Source of the DNA: Hymenoscyphus infarciens
Lineage: Eukaryota > Ascomycota > Leotiomycetes > Helotiales > Helotiaceae
Direction: 5' to 3'
Assembly (NCBI GenBank): GCA_001414345.1
Contig: LLCB01000282.1
Span: forward strand, 1 to 64,000
DNA: 64,000 bases
The translations under genes and the position numbers were made by a program. The notes below the pieces were generated by a model. That model saw only the letters and a list, made by a program, of their open reading frames with translations. It did no database searches and had not been told where the DNA came from. Shown here in pieces: positions 23,530 to 35,727 of this stretch (positions are counted from its first letter, which is position 1; each line of letters opens with the position of its first letter).

Positions 23530-25551
23530 TTAGGTGACGCGCCTGCGGAACTGTACCATCGGTCCATTTCTCAGAGAAATATAGGCATCCTTGAGCACGA
23601 TGTGGTTTTTGTCTCTTAGTCCCCATCCAAGATTTGGTGAACCTCCACCCAAATTATTGCCAGGAACGAGCCGGACGTCCATGCGATACAGAGTTCTCGT
23701 AACTGTAATAAGAAGCTCTTCCATGGCGAACTTTTGTCCTACGCAATTGCCGGTACCGATGGTAAAGGGGTTAAAAGCAGCACGGGCACGAGCAACATCT
23801 TCTGCAGTCACCCCAGTCTTGGAGTCTGCAATCCACCTTTCGGGTCTGAAAACCCACGGATCTCCAAAACACTCCTCGTTATGCAGGATTGACCAGGAAG
23901 TGACGCTATACTTACGTTAGCATGAATCCAAAACATTTGGACAACTAAGGACTGAATTTTTGAGTTGATTCCAATGACAACATTTAAGAACCCGGCTTCT
24001 CGGTGCTCTCAGAATGAAAGACAAAATACGTACCCTACGTGCGAACCTTCAGGAATTTGTGTCCCTTCGATATTGAGGCCGCCTGGTAATACTTCTCGAG
24101 CCAACTCACCGACTCCAGCTGGCGCTACTCGAAGTGCCTCGTCAAGGCAGGCTTGGAGGTATCTACACGATGACAGCGTCGGGCCTATTTGGATATCATC
24201 GGCGCTCTTGAAAGTCGTACGGATCTCTTCCACAAGTTTGTCGTATACCCTAGGATGTCTGACGATATAAAACCAAAAGCCAATCAAGGTAGTTGCAGTG
24301 GTGTCGGAGCCTGCAATAATAAGTAGGTTTGCCTCCGCATTCAACTCATCAGTAGTATACCCGGGATTCCCCGAATCGTCTGTTGCGTTGAAAAGATAAT
24401 GAAACATATCTTTCCGCCCTTGTCCATCTTCGGTGCCCGACTTTTTGAGAACCTCCTCCTCTTGCCTTCGTTGCCTGACATTTGCTTCAACGAAGTCATA
24501 GTATGTTCTTATATTCTTTGGCAGTCCGGTTTCAAAAAGGGTATCTAGGCCTCTTGGTTTCATCCAAACCCAAAAGTTTACGAATGGAGATTGAGAGATC
24601 TAATTTGTTCAGCAAAAGCTATAGAGCTATGTGGATTACGTCCTTACCGGATACATAAATGTCATGAATTCCGCGATGGTATGTGGCATGTGTCGAAATA
24701 GATTTTCTCCAGGCTCCTTGAGCTCGAAAGATTTTCCAAAACACAAGTCACCCTGAGGACGATCTTGGAGTCAGCATTACCCTTTCTAGAAGTATGTTTG
24801 ACGAAATGAGAGCCGAGTAGGGGTGTCTGAGAAGGAAACGGTGTCTCAATCCTCTCGAAACTCACCATGATGTCGAATACAAGGTAGTCTGTCAAGTCCG
24901 ATATGTTCTGGGGGGTGGTCCATTGTTTGCCGTCGTTTCCGTCTATGAGTAGCTCATTCCAGCGATCAACATGTTTTTTGACAAAAGCTGCGGCCGAGCG
25001 AATGGCTTTTTCTGAGAATGCCGAGTTCAAGACTCTTCTCTTGCGTGCATGAACCATTTTGTCCACCGTGCTCAAGGTATTATTATTTTGGGGATTGCGT
25101 GGCCAGATTTGGTAGAACTTTCCCCTCTTGACGTTTGCTCTCGTATTGTATATGGTCTGATATGCGCTTGGGGAATTGAAGAAAACGCCATCCGGTTTGA
25201 AGCGGACTGCATCACCTATTTAGAAGATTAGTCTCAAATGCATGGCATATGGAAGCTGAAGTGGGAAACATACCATAGATCTGATGGCATCGCCAAATCC
25301 AGACGTGTCTATAGCCCGTAGTCGCGTAGTAAAAATTAGGCCATGCCGAGATTTTCGCAAAGAAAGGGCCTGGATATTTCGCTAAGGGACTGAAATAAAG
25401 ATTGTAAATCGCCGAGGTGACGAACTGATGAAACTCGTCAGCTTTAGGAGAATTACTCTAGCCATCAAGCACCCACATAGAGAAAGAACAAAGCAAAGCT
25501 GGTGGAGAACCACTTGTGCAGTATTGCCAAGTCCAACAACGAGGCAAACAT
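23530..25551 (-). CDS. cytochrome P450 monooxygenase, multi-exon, 5' end uncertain
   Basis: Heme-thiolate monooxygenase of the fungal microsomal type. Exons I can join: 25274-about 25415, 24866-25215, 24648-24752, 24030-24599 and 23530-23910, with introns at 25216-25273, 24753-24865, 24600-24647 and 23911-24029. Motifs: KYPGPF hinge, I-helix AGSDTTATT, ExxR in LDEALRVAP, FRPERW, and heme loop FNPFTIGTGNCVGQK with the cysteine ligand. The N-terminus is unclear: an ATG at 25551 gives a membrane-anchor-like stretch that hits a stop after FFLYVGA, and the hinge-side sequence continues in another frame. A very short intron or a frameshift is needed, so the gene may be damaged. The last splice (24029/23911) is the phase-compatible choice but not certain. 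Confidence 0.8.
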
Positions 25552-25933
25552 CGTGTTCTCAGACCCCTGTGATGAGATCTGGGAAGTCGATGTGCGGGAG
25601 GCCAGCGAAAGTAAAAGAAAGAGCAAATCGTGGGTAACTCTTTTTGCCTTCTTCCCCTCGGCAGGAAGGGCACTTGCTTAAGTACATGATTCAGAGGCAA
25701 GGATGCAACCCAGCTCGCTCGCATGCTGACAGGTATGTGTTCGCTGTGCTTACACTGCGGGTGCCTCCCAGTGGACAAAAGAAGTGGCACCATTACTTCA
25801 ATCTATTCGTATTTTCATTATATTTTTACGATTTTTTTGTCGTCGTTAATCACGTTGTGATTTTAGTACGGTCGCAAATTGTGGTGCCAACTTTTTTGTC
25901 CACCGGGAGGGGTGTATACAACAGAAGTACAAC
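25552..25933. other. intergenic, 5' of the P450
   Basis: Upstream flank of the P450. I see no other gene. Confidence 0.4.
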
Positions 25934-25941
25934 CATCTGAA

Positions 25942-26547
25942 TAGGGATGTTTCCTCTACGAAAAGCCAAGGTGTAATACGAATAAAGCATAAAGTAAAAC
26001 CAAAAGAGCTATATGCTTTATTATATTACTAAGAGTTTTATTAGCTAGTAGGATGCCTCCATTTCCTGTCACGTGCTATCGCTTACTCCGCTTACTCGAA
26101 AATTTTCCTAAAATAACATTTTCTTATAATACTACGAATAGCTTAAAGCACTCTTATAATATTAAACCGAAGAGCTTATAACCTTAATCTTAAAGTAAAA
26201 GCCTAATTTCTTAAGATAAAGAACGTTAGAGGTATCTACTATAAGCTTCTATCGACTATTATCTTTATAAGTAGCGAAACCGATTAGAATAAAGTAGTAT
26301 AGAAGTATAGAAGTAGGATAGAGAGAAGTACTCCTAGATTATAAACGAAGAAATAGGAGCGATAACGATTCTAGGAATAGCTTCAATTATCCTATATAAT
26401 TTTAATATAAATAGCTATATTTTAGTACTATATTTATATACTTTTATACCTAAAATTTATTCTAAAATAATACTAATAGCTATATTATGCTTTATGTTAA
26501 AAGAGCGTTTTATATTGCTTTACGAAACGTAATATTCTGCATCCCTA
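25942..26547. mobile_element. hAT-type MITE, 606 bp, with perfect 8-bp target duplication
   Basis: Ends are TAGGGATG and CATCCCTA, flanked on both sides by CATCTGAA (25934-25941 and 26548-26555). TIRs close to CAGGGATG with 8-bp duplications are the hAT hallmark; the outer C/G would have been altered to T/A by RIP. The interior is AT-rich, shows further loose inverted similarity (AATAAAGCATAAAG near the left, ATGCTTTATG near the right) and has no coding frame. Confidence 0.85.
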
Positions 26548-26555
26548 CATCTGAA

Positions 26556-27092
26556 GCCTGCTTTTTCCTAAACTAAAGCTTAGTGATCTGATCCCCAAAA
26601 ATGGATTAGAGCACCCTCAAGAAGAGAAGATCCGCAACTTGCGCCACGCAATTTCAGAGCTCCTCGCTATCAGCAGACGGAAATAAAGTATTATGAACTG
26701 GGTACAAATATTGCAATCTCGACCTTTCGCGGGCTGAAAAGTCGAAGTATTTTGTGTAGATAGTGAAAAGTGAGCCTGTCACTCAGCCTCTTACTAGAAT
26801 AGGGGAGTGCAATTGTGGCGCAGATCACATGATTCCAAAAACAAGTCGTTTAGACGATCTCTCTATATTTTTCTTCTAGTAAACTGTTGCTCGAACGGAT
26901 CAAACCACTTACTTACCGATGGGATCCTGATGGCTGCTAATACATGGAGGCGCTTTACTTCAATTCAATGACTAAGCACGTGACATGCGTTCGGGGATAC
27001 CCGAAAATAAACCTCACAATTTGTAAATTCTGGTCAAGCTTTTCAGCATCATACCAATCCACGCATATTTATAACTTCGTGGTTGTCAAAAG
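26556..27092. other. promoter region of the HET gene
   Basis: Normal-composition DNA between the MITE and the HET gene start. No gene seen. Confidence 0.45.
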
Positions 27093-29384
27093 ATGTTTTG
27101 CAAATTCTGCGACGGATTATCTGTCAGTGGTCTGATTGAGCTTGCAGAGATCGAGTTTTCAGGCCATGATTTCCCACGAGAAGCGTACTATCAACATCAC
27201 GCCTCCTATACTGATCTTGTCGGATCCGCACAGAGTGGCTGTGAGTTATGCGAGCTTATCCACAGAGGCTTTACAGAAAGTGTAGTAGAGGGGGGTTCTT
27301 GGGACGAATATACACTGTATGATGCTGTTCAAGGCATTGGTTCCGCGGGTTTGAGCACCGACTTGAAAATCTGTATCAGTACATTGCAGGTGTATGCCTC
27401 AGAAGCATTAGAAAGTGTTAAACTTTTTGACACCATACTTATCCAGGCAGGAAAGCCCCCTCTGTACAATGATGAGATCGATACGGAATCGTCTCCAGAC
27501 TGGTCTATTTCAGACCCGCTGACTCCTCTGTCTCTGGAACTTAGTGTACCTCGAGGTCAGTCCATATATGGAACATCTATTTTTATGAAGCGCTGCTTAT
27601 ATCTACAGGGAAATCGAGACTTGTTCGCAACTTTGAAGTTGGACGATATCATACCGATCCAGACCTAGGATCGCTTGCCAATCATGAGATTGCCAAAGGC
27701 TGGCTCCATGATTGTTGTGCACGCGTTGGAGAGCAGACTCAAACTGTTCAAGCTTCCAAATTACCTACCAGAGTCATTGACGTGGGGGATTCGAACAGTC
27801 CACAGAACCCTAGGCTATTCCTGTCCGAAATGATAGAGGGTAAATATGCCGCCCTAAGCCACTGTTGGGGCGGTGTCATTTCACCGTTATTAACAACAGA
27901 AAACCTCTTGTCCTTCCAACAAACCATTCCTTTCTGCGATTTGCCCGCCAATTTTCGGGACGCGATATCTATCACGAGGCAACTTGGTATCCGATACCTG
28001 TGGATTGATTCCCTTTGCATTGTTCAAAACTCGAGGCTTGACTGGGAGATAGAGTCAAAGAATATGGGCTCTATTTATCGAAACTCCCTCCTCACAATCT
28101 CGGCATCCACATCGCCCGGGAGCACATACGGAATTTTCAAATCTAATCAGCTATCAAACAAAAAGGAGAACTACAGTACAATCAAAGTATACAAGAACAG
28201 CAATTTGAATGATTCGGTTTGCATTTCGAGGAGACCGAAAAATCGGGAGAATTTGTATGACCTGTTTGCGAAATCTCCCCTGAGTCGGCGTGGCTGGACA
28301 CTACAAGAAGGCTTATTATCTCCTCGGGTTCTTTACTACGGTGAGCGACAGATTTACTGGAAATGCCCTCACGGATTTCAGTCCGCGGACGGTGTGCCAT
28401 CAGTGGAAGGCGGGGCAATAATGCCTTCAGCTGATTCCACCTTTCCAAGAATAACGTCCATGCTTCATCAACATCTTTATACCCACTCTGGCCCTAGTGC
28501 ACCACCATCGGACTTGATCCTCGAAGACTATTATTGGCTTGTGGGAACCTACTCAAACTGTCAATTGACTTTTGAATCAGACAAGTTACCTGCATTTTCT
28601 GGGATAGCTGAGCTTCTTCATCCGACCGTAGGTGGCAAGTATCTTGCAGGCCTGTGGAGTGAACATCTGGCTCAGGGCCTATCGTGGTACGAAGAAAAGG
28701 GGGCGTGCCAACATGTCAAGTCATATCGTGCGCCCTCTTGGTCTTGGGCAGTGACAGACGATTCTGTTGTCTTTCATCTGTTCGACGGCAAGGCAACTAT
28801 CTTGGATATTTATGCGGTCCAAATGATATCTTGGAGTGTTGATCTAAAGACTGAAAGTACATACGGTCAAGTTGAGTCCGCTAATCTGACCGTCAAATGT
28901 TGGACAAGAGAGCTGGTTCGAAGCAGCCAAGAAATCCATGCCCAATTCGGAGAATCTGCTGCTTTTATCTACTATGACGAACCTGGCGGCCGATTAGGAA
29001 ATTACGTGACTGCAAGCGTTTTCGACGCCACTTTCGACAACGGCGGCTATTTTCTGTAAGAGCTTCTCAATAATATACTAGATATGAAGTGAATTTTAAC
29101 TAACTCCCCCAAGATCCACGATTAAAGCTGAAGGCCCAAAGCAATCGGTGGAAGAGGTGGAGATAGATTATGATATGTTCTCGGCATCTGAACACATTAT
29201 AATGATAACTAGAACAACACTTAAGGACGAAAGCATAGATGTTGTCGGCCTGGTATTACTTAAACATGATGACGATGAGACGCAGTATGAAAGAGTGGGA
29301 TTCATTAGTTTTCGACCAATGCACTCAAAAAAAATTGAGTCGTGGATAGCGGGATGGATGCAACAGACTATCACGCTCATATGA
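27093..29384 (+). CDS. HET-domain protein (726 aa, 3 exons)
   Basis: Heterokaryon-incompatibility family protein; such proteins are linked to non-self recognition and regulated cell death in filamentous ascomycetes. Exons 27093-27555, 27609-29055 and 29114-29384 join in frame. The N-terminus has the usual cysteine pattern (FCKFC, then SAQSGCELCELI). The HET domain starts near residue 230 with YAALSHCWGG, continues DLPANFRDAISITRQLGIRY and LWIDSLCIVQ, then GSIYRNSLLTISAS, and ends around RGWTLQEGLLSPRVLYYG. A further region includes YRAPSWSWA, common in this family. No NACHT or repeat domain follows, so it is the stand-alone HET type. It is intact, and its allelic specificity cannot be inferred. 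Confidence 0.92.
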
Positions 29385-29721
29385 TAACTACTTATTCAGG
29401 TCTAAAACTACCCAGAGATAGAGGACGTATTAACAATTAAAACATGTGTTGCAGCTACTTTTCACCGAGGAGAACAGTAAGCCAGAGCATTTTGAAATTA
29501 CGTGATAGAGCACTTTTAAAACTCCTGACTTGTCGTTTGTTCTTTGGCCGAGTGGTCTATTTAAAAAGTAATGTAGGTCACTATATTACCATTCGTAGGA
29601 GAAATAATCTTCGAGCTGTTCTATCCGAGTTTATGCCATCTTAGCAGTCATCAATCTCTTGACGTGTTTTCTAAATGGCTTCATATTCTATTATTAGAAA
29701 AGAACTTAACTTGGTCCTGTT
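29385..29721. other. intergenic, no gene seen
   Basis: 3' flank of the HET gene; only unsupported frames. Confidence 0.4.
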
Positions 29722-30153
29722 CTACTTGGTTTTCACTCTTCTCCAAAAAGCATTTGTCTTGTCCTTTCTCTTGTGAGCGAAGAAATCTTTCCACCTACAA
29801 CCATCTACCCGGAAACCTGTTGCATTCGCTTTCGAAGTGCTTCCTCTTTTCTTAGGGATAGGTAAATAAGACTCTGGTTTATCCGGAATCTGGGATTGAA
29901 GCATTTTTGTGAATTTACCTTGTCGCCCACAATTGAAGAATTTAGCAGCTAAAACAATGTACAAGGAATCCGTAGCTTCTATATCAAGAGCTGGTTTGGT
30001 AAGAGGCAAAACGTTTCAGATCTTGTGACTAGCTGTGATCTTCAAAATAGCAACAGATCCATGCTTCCTTGCTCTCGACTTAAACGGGGTTTTCAGGCCA
30101 GGACATGATTTGTCAAATGGATTCTTCTTATCAAACCCTTTTAATTTTGGCAT
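29722..30153 (-). pseudogene. small lysine-rich ORF broken by one stop, unrecognised
   Basis: From ATG 30153 a 144-codon frame starts MPKLKGFDKKNPFDKSCPGL and runs to a stop at 29722, interrupted only by a TGA at 30016-30018 (codon 46), which a single C-to-T change from CGA would explain. The product would be small and very basic, with IPKKRGS and KRKDKT stretches. A two-exon structure is an alternative. I recognise no family. Confidence 0.35.
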
Positions 30154-30420
30154 GTTTCAAGCCCGTAGAAGTTTATTGAGTCCAAGAAAGAAGAGTTGAT
30201 AAATATCTGCTTTTTCCTTTTATCTTCGCTGCGTCCTAAGAGTTTTACAGTGAGAAAACGGGTTAGCTCACGTCCTGTCTATTTTTACACAACGGTTGGG
30301 GATATTCGATACAAGACATTCTCTCAATATGATAATCGCTGAGATATGGTTTGCTCAAAATTACAGGCTCTCAATTCTAACAACAATTCATTACACTATG
30401 GGTATTTACGAAAACAAAAA

Positions 30421-31668
30421 CTAGACATTACCTCCAACCCCTCGTCTCTCAACCACCTCTTCATCAAAGATACCCATCCCCACGTTACTAACCTCACTCC
30501 TCCTCAGCCCACTGCCTCCCAGCCTCGGACTCACCGCCACTGAGCTAACAATCGACTCCTGGCTCACAACTCTATTATGACCCCCCCTAACCGGGCTCCC
30601 CTCCAACTCACTCCTCACACTACCCATCGATTCTGATGACACCATCCGATTGTGTCCCCTCACAACACTCCCCTCCAACTCAGACATTCTCCAAGATGTA
30701 TTATCATTCCCCACTAATTCCGATCTCTCGTGTGCTGTGGATGTTGTATTTCGCCAACTATTCGTCCATGTGTTACTTGAATTTGAGTCCCTCTCTCCGA
30801 TTTTTGCTGTTTGAAGAGGAGCGGCGCTTAATTCCGCTTTCCCATTCTCTTGCCAGTTACTACCCCTCGTTTCCATGATTTCGGGTTGAGTTTTTCGCGA
30901 TTTTCGTTTTCGGAAGAAGAAGAGGAGAGCAGCGAGACCGATGAGTAGAGCAACTCCTGCTACAGTTCCTACTCCAATACCTGCTTTTGCGCCAGTAGAT
31001 AATCCGCTCGGTAAGACTGTGGGGTTAGGAATTGATGCATCCACAATTAGAGTTTCGGTAGGTATAACAGTTGAAGAAGGTATCGGACCTGAAGACAGGC
31101 TTGTGCTAAGTTCCGTGGTAGAAATAGCATTGATCGTTGCGGACGATGATGATTCGCCTCCTGCCCTGGTCGGCAAAGCAGTTCTACTCGAGCCACTAGA
31201 CATAAAACTAGACTTCACACCCACCCATTAGTCCCATTTACAAAACTCAGAGCTCAACCCATAAAGAGGAATAATCATACCATCGAAACGGGAGACACGA
31301 TTTTGAATTCTCCAGAGTACTCATAGGAATCACCATCATCAATCACCATTTCGAAAACCTGTCCATAGCCACCCCAAGCTTGTGCAAGTAACCATCGATA
31401 GGGTGATCCGTTCAAACTAGCTTCTCGGCTCATCAGTTCCCCCTCTCTAATTCCGATTCTCAAGCCTAAGAAACATACAAGCAATCCTGATAACAGTATT
31501 ATTCTCAATCATCGCCCCTGCATCCCCCAGAACCGAAGGTACAGCGTCTGCATTATAAGGGACCTTCAATAACGTCAAGGCGACCGGACCTGTCGCATTT
31601 GTCCATGATATGTAGAACGCCTTTCCGGCTGGGATGTCGGGAAATCCCGACGTGTTGAACCAGACCAT
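30421..31668 (-). CDS. single-pass surface protein with Kre9/KNH-like ectodomain (about 373 aa)
   Basis: Exons 31479-31668, 31281-31420 and 30421-31212 join in frame, with introns of 58 and 68 nt. The N-terminal part (FPDIPAGKAFYISWTNATGP and, in exon 2, DDGDSYEYSGEFKIVSP) resembles the Kre9/Knh1-type Ser/Thr-rich cell-wall domain. A Ser/Thr-rich stalk (about residues 112-190) leads to one membrane segment (GVGTVAGVALLIGLAALLFF) followed by FRKRKSRK, so the C-terminal tail of about 150 residues should be cytoplasmic. That tail has repeated motifs MSELEGSVVRGHNRMVS and RSELEGSPVRGGHNRVVS. The layout recalls fungal wall-stress sensors, which is inference. No signal peptide is visible at ATG 31668, so an upstream exon may be missing from my model. 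Confidence 0.7.
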
Positions 31669-33635
31669 TATGTTGTAACAAAAATTAACAATTCTTTAAA
31701 CAAAGAGACGAATGCGAAGAACATATGCACGACCGAGCATTCAATACAGAGTGGAAGATGAGAAGGCGGGAGAGAGGGAAGTCCCCTTCACCACTAAAAT
31801 ACGTATGTGGGCGAAGCCCATGAACAAGAGTCAATTAGGAAATACCAACATGTTGATCTGTTGGCAACCCCGAAATTGTTGGACTTGTTAATAGGGTTGC
31901 AGGGCTGCGGAAATTGTGGCCTGGAAGGATCCAAGGGTCAATGAGAAACCATGTACGGTACTGATGCATTTATGTTGGTAACTCGTGGCGCAGATGAATA
32001 TAACACGATAATTAACCTTGGTGTTGTATGCAATCAATTTGGTCATCATTGGGCGAATGTTGTTGGTTTTGGCAGGGGTGAGGAAGGGTGGGGTGGCGGT
32101 TATTTACTTCGCTTGGAGATGCTCCCTGGATTTATTCCACAATGCTTGTTATTGGATCAAAAACTCTGATGATATACATGTCGTATATGCAAGGAATTTT
32201 ACTTTGCAAACAATCGCGAAGCTTGCAATGTCTACGGCTATTGGGGTTCAGTCAGAGCGTGAGTGTAATAGAGATCCGAGATCATAGGCTTTATCATAAT
32301 AATTCCACGACCTCGGGGAAGCTAGACTCGGTACCTGCAAATCACTTATAAGAAGCAGACTTTTCCTGGCACCACTCCCACAACTCTGTGGATTTACCGT
32401 TGTTAAACGCCTAGTTTACATCCGCTCGACTATGAACTTTCACTGAGTTGCCCCAAGGTCAAACATAAGACCCGTTGTTGTCATCCGAAGTGAACTCGGT
32501 ACTGAACCCGCAGTACAGCTCTGTATCTGTGCCCATCTTTGGTTTTTAAAGGATTGTCGAAAAAAACCACCAACTTCAATCGATGTCGATTAAATTTCGA
32601 CTTCGGGCTTCCCTGATTTTGACAGACGCATATTATTCCCTCGTCAAGATATCGTTTTACGCATTCGGCGGCGAGCCAGTAGTTTCCTACTTTTGACGAT
32701 GCGTAGTCTACCAGGGAATGGTTTCGATAGCAACTGCAAGTTTACAAATGGACGTTAGGTGACGCCTTTACCATCACCACCAAATTCGGTGCCGTTGGGT
32801 AGGCCACAGAAGCAGTGGCGCATTGTTCTGTAAACGTTGAAGACGTTGCACGGCCGAAATAGATGTTTCTTGCTCTAAAGTACTGAGCATTCAAAGGGGG
32901 TGCTCCCTTACACTGCGAGATTGGAGGTCAAAATTGATCCAGGTTTCCGTCGATGGGAGGGTCAAGTTGTCGGGATGTCGTTCTTTTCCTAGGTACCTAC
33001 AACTTCAAGGTTGAGGTCGCTCCTTTCCTCTCACTTTTCGACACTACCTTAGGCATCTCAAACTCGACATCCCAAGATGACGAGAGAACGAGGAGGGCAG
33101 GCACGAGTCTGACCAACCCCAGAGTATAACCCCCACCCCGACTTCCTATGTAGACGATTTCTTTTCATCGACCACGACTAGTACACCCCATCCACATCAA
33201 GATTATATGGCCGGCGGGCAATTAGCCATCTATAGTTTGTTGCAAAAAAAAAAGCAGTTAAAGAATCTGAAAAGGATCTCCAGTGCTCCAGAGCGAGTGT
33301 TTAGTAGAAATGCCTTAGGGAGGACCAAGAATAACCTAACCCCCAGGGAGAAATTTCCTAGAAGCTTCTGAAATTGGTACTTTCGAAGCAAGTCCCGCTT
33401 CTGAATTTGACTTCATCTTCTCAGGTTCTATCTATGGGAATGGATTTTATAGAAGAAGAAGAAGAAGAGGAAGGGATTGCCGAACTCATGTACTCGTAGA
33501 AGCTGACCATAAGGTTAAGAAAACCCGTGCCAAAAGCTGCACCCTGTGACAGACAGTGAGACCAACTAAGGTTGGAAAAATATGAAAAAATATCCCATCG
33601 ATTCCTAAGAGTGCAATTATGAAGTATAAGGAAGG
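31669..33635. other. long intergenic region, no supported gene
   Basis: Mostly normal composition, with an (AGA)n tract near 33455. Short frames near 31951-32351 show no features. Confidence 0.45.
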
Positions 33636-33992
33636 TTAGGTTTTTTCAACAAGTGGTTGTTGTTGTAGTTGGGTATGGATGGTTTTTCTATCCTGAGGAG
33701 TGAGTGCCAGGGAAGTGCTCAATCCCTCCCCCACGAGAATACTGTACGTCCTTTCCGATCCACCATAGGCAAAGGGGGGGTAGATGAAGAGATCTAGCGT
33801 GTGGCAGTGAAATTTTGGGTTGGAATAAGAGATTTGAGCAAAAGTGTGGGAGATATTGTCGAAAATTGTTGGAGTGTAGGTAGCGTGGGTTCGGAGCTTC
33901 GATCGCAATAGGTTAGCGTTTAGCAGACGCGAGTGCTTGCACTGCTTTGGTGGTTCACGATGTTCATCTGACAACCTACCGACACCCAGCAC
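33636..33992 (-). CDS. possible terminal exon or remnant of an unrecognised gene
   Basis: An open frame of about 118 codons without an internal ATG ends at 33636. Just before it on the minus strand (33993) is an AG acceptor-like ACAG, so it could be a last exon. Composition looks protein-like (YTPTIFDNISHTFAQISY, FIYPPFAYGGSERTYSIL), but no upstream exon or family is recognisable. Confidence 0.25.
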   Translation of the reverse strand: MLGVGRLSDEHREPPKQCKHSRLLNANLLRSKLRTHATYTPTIFDNISHTFAQISYSNPKFHCHTLDLFIYPPFAYGGSERTYSILVGEGLSTSLALTPQDRKTIHTQLQQQPLVEKT

Positions 33993-34686
33993 CTGTTCCA
34001 GCAGCTATTCCCATACCCCTCGCCTCGATCAATACCAATATGCTAACATCTAAATATTTGGCAGATTCATGACATCCGTAATTAATTACTCGTGGGTATC
34101 ACACGAGGCTTCGAATAACGTCGGACTGTACGAAGCAGCTAGTATTCCCACGACGTCTGCGGGGTAAACACGAGCACGAGATGACGGAGCATAGCATACA
34201 GCGCTGGGTTCGGTAGAAATCCTCGAGAAGAAGGTCCACGAGAGCATCGCAGATCTGATATCGGCAACGAAACCTGTTCTCCTTCTGGCCTGCCCTTTCA
34301 AGACGGGGGAACGTGGTGTACAGCACGCGGGATTTTATTGAGCAACGTATTCATCGATTGGAAATAGGACTAGGCAGCGTGTGCGGCTCCTCTTGCAGTA
34401 CCCAAACAAGTTCTCTCTTCTCGGCAGCTTATGGGTTGGGTTTGCTGGGTGATGAAGCAACCCGCATTATTCTTGGGCTTGTTGGGTTTTCAAGGTTCCG
34501 CCATGGGATCAGTGTCCTCTGGCGGGTCTTTGAGACACACTGGTCTCTGATAGACTCAATGGTCGCTGGTTATTGCTGACGATGATTTGAGTTGCTTATT
34601 CAGTTGGAGATGGGCTTCACAAAGCTGTGAAATTTCTTTGGGACACCTGGAGTAGGCAGCAAGTTACCTGAGTCAATATCCAAGTG
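33993..34686. other. intergenic, only overlapping unsupported frames
   Basis: Frames on both strands (34086-34579) shadow each other and have no domain signature. Confidence 0.35.
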
Positions 34687-35040
34687 ATGATAGCACTGAT
34701 TAAACGCGTTGCGAACCCCCTTCTGCAAAACGCATGGGAAGAAACGCCGCGTCAAGTTGTCAATGGATCAGAAACTTGGAAAACCGAGTGGATGCAGGAG
34801 AACCCGGATTTGTCGGATCTATTTGTGAATCTTTTTGCGTATACCTCGACACTTCTTCAGCGGTGGGAGGAGTTTCATCGCAAGCTAGGAATTTTGAAGT
34901 TTCCGATCAAGGATGTTACACAAGCCTCGACACTCATTCGACGCTGGGATGAGTTTCGTCACCTGGGGCTTGAAAGTCCAGCAGGTGATCCAGAACTAGT
35001 AAGGATAAGTGACCGAGACGAAAATGGACCAGTTGGTTGA
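34687..35040 (+). CDS. small hypothetical protein with two diverged repeats (117 aa)
   Basis: ATG 34687 opens a 117-residue frame. Two diverged copies of a short unit are visible: TSTLLQRWEEFHRKLGI and ASTLIRRWDEFRHLGLE, encoded by DNA copies about 80 bp apart. It is amphipathic and tryptophan-containing, with no signal peptide. The conserved reading of both repeats in one frame is the main argument that it is, or was, coding. I recognise no family. Confidence 0.35.
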   Translation: MIALIKRVANPLLQNAWEETPRQVVNGSETWKTEWMQENPDLSDLFVNLFAYTSTLLQRWEEFHRKLGILKFPIKDVTQASTLIRRWDEFRHLGLESPAGDPELVRISDRDENGPVG

Positions 35041-35465
35041 CGGATACGAGATTACCCTGTGTCTAGCGAGGACGATAGTAGCAACGAGAGCGACAGACTC
35101 AGATAGTGAAAATAGCAACGAAGGAAGGAGAAGGAAGGTTTCCCAGAGCGCGACTTACACGCAGCGTTGGCAATAGTGCGCACTTTCTACGTGCTCTGGA
35201 GTTAATTAATGATTTTCTTGTTATTTTATATCCCCTATTTTGAGTGTACTAGTTGTTGGGTTACTTGTATTGAGGTTTCCTCATCTGCATATAGATTTGT
35301 TATCTCTGGTCTCTTAACTTTTAGTAATTAAGTCTTTCGTAAATGCTGTCAGGAAGATGTATCTTATTGTTCTCCTAAAACAATTCTTTTTTACCAAAAG
35401 GTCATAGCAGAAGCGTTCGCTTAATAGTTGTACTATGTAAGTGGTTTCTAGAAATTACATGACTT
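35041..35465. other. intergenic, no gene seen
   Basis: AT-rich towards the right; no coding features. Confidence 0.4.
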
Positions 35466-35651
35466 CTAAAATAAGTCTAAAGTACTTACCCTATCCTCCA
35501 GCGGCGCATCTTGAATAGCGTCCCAATACTCCACAATAAAACTCCCCTCAAACCGATATATATATTTGCGCCCGCCTGATACGTCATCCCAGCAGCGCCT
35601 TCCAATTTCGTATGTATCCACGTCCAGTTTGAAAACCCATCTTCGCAACAT
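35466..35651 (-). CDS. small hypothetical ORF, possible exon (61 codons)
   Basis: ATG-initiated frame MLRRWVFKLDVDTYEIGRRC ending DRVSTLDLF. A GTAAGT donor-like site follows LED R near the end, so it may be a first exon rather than a complete gene. Together with the fragment at 35728-35924 it may be the remains of one or two minus-strand genes next to the MITE. Confidence 0.3.
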   Translation of the reverse strand: MLRRWVFKLDVDTYEIGRRCWDDVSGGRKYIYRFEGSFIVEYWDAIQDAPLEDRVSTLDLF

Positions 35652-35727
35652 TGAAAATCAAATTCGGTAATATACTACAGAGAGCTATAAAGCCTTTTGC
35701 TCGTCCGGAAAGGACGCTAAGGTGGTA

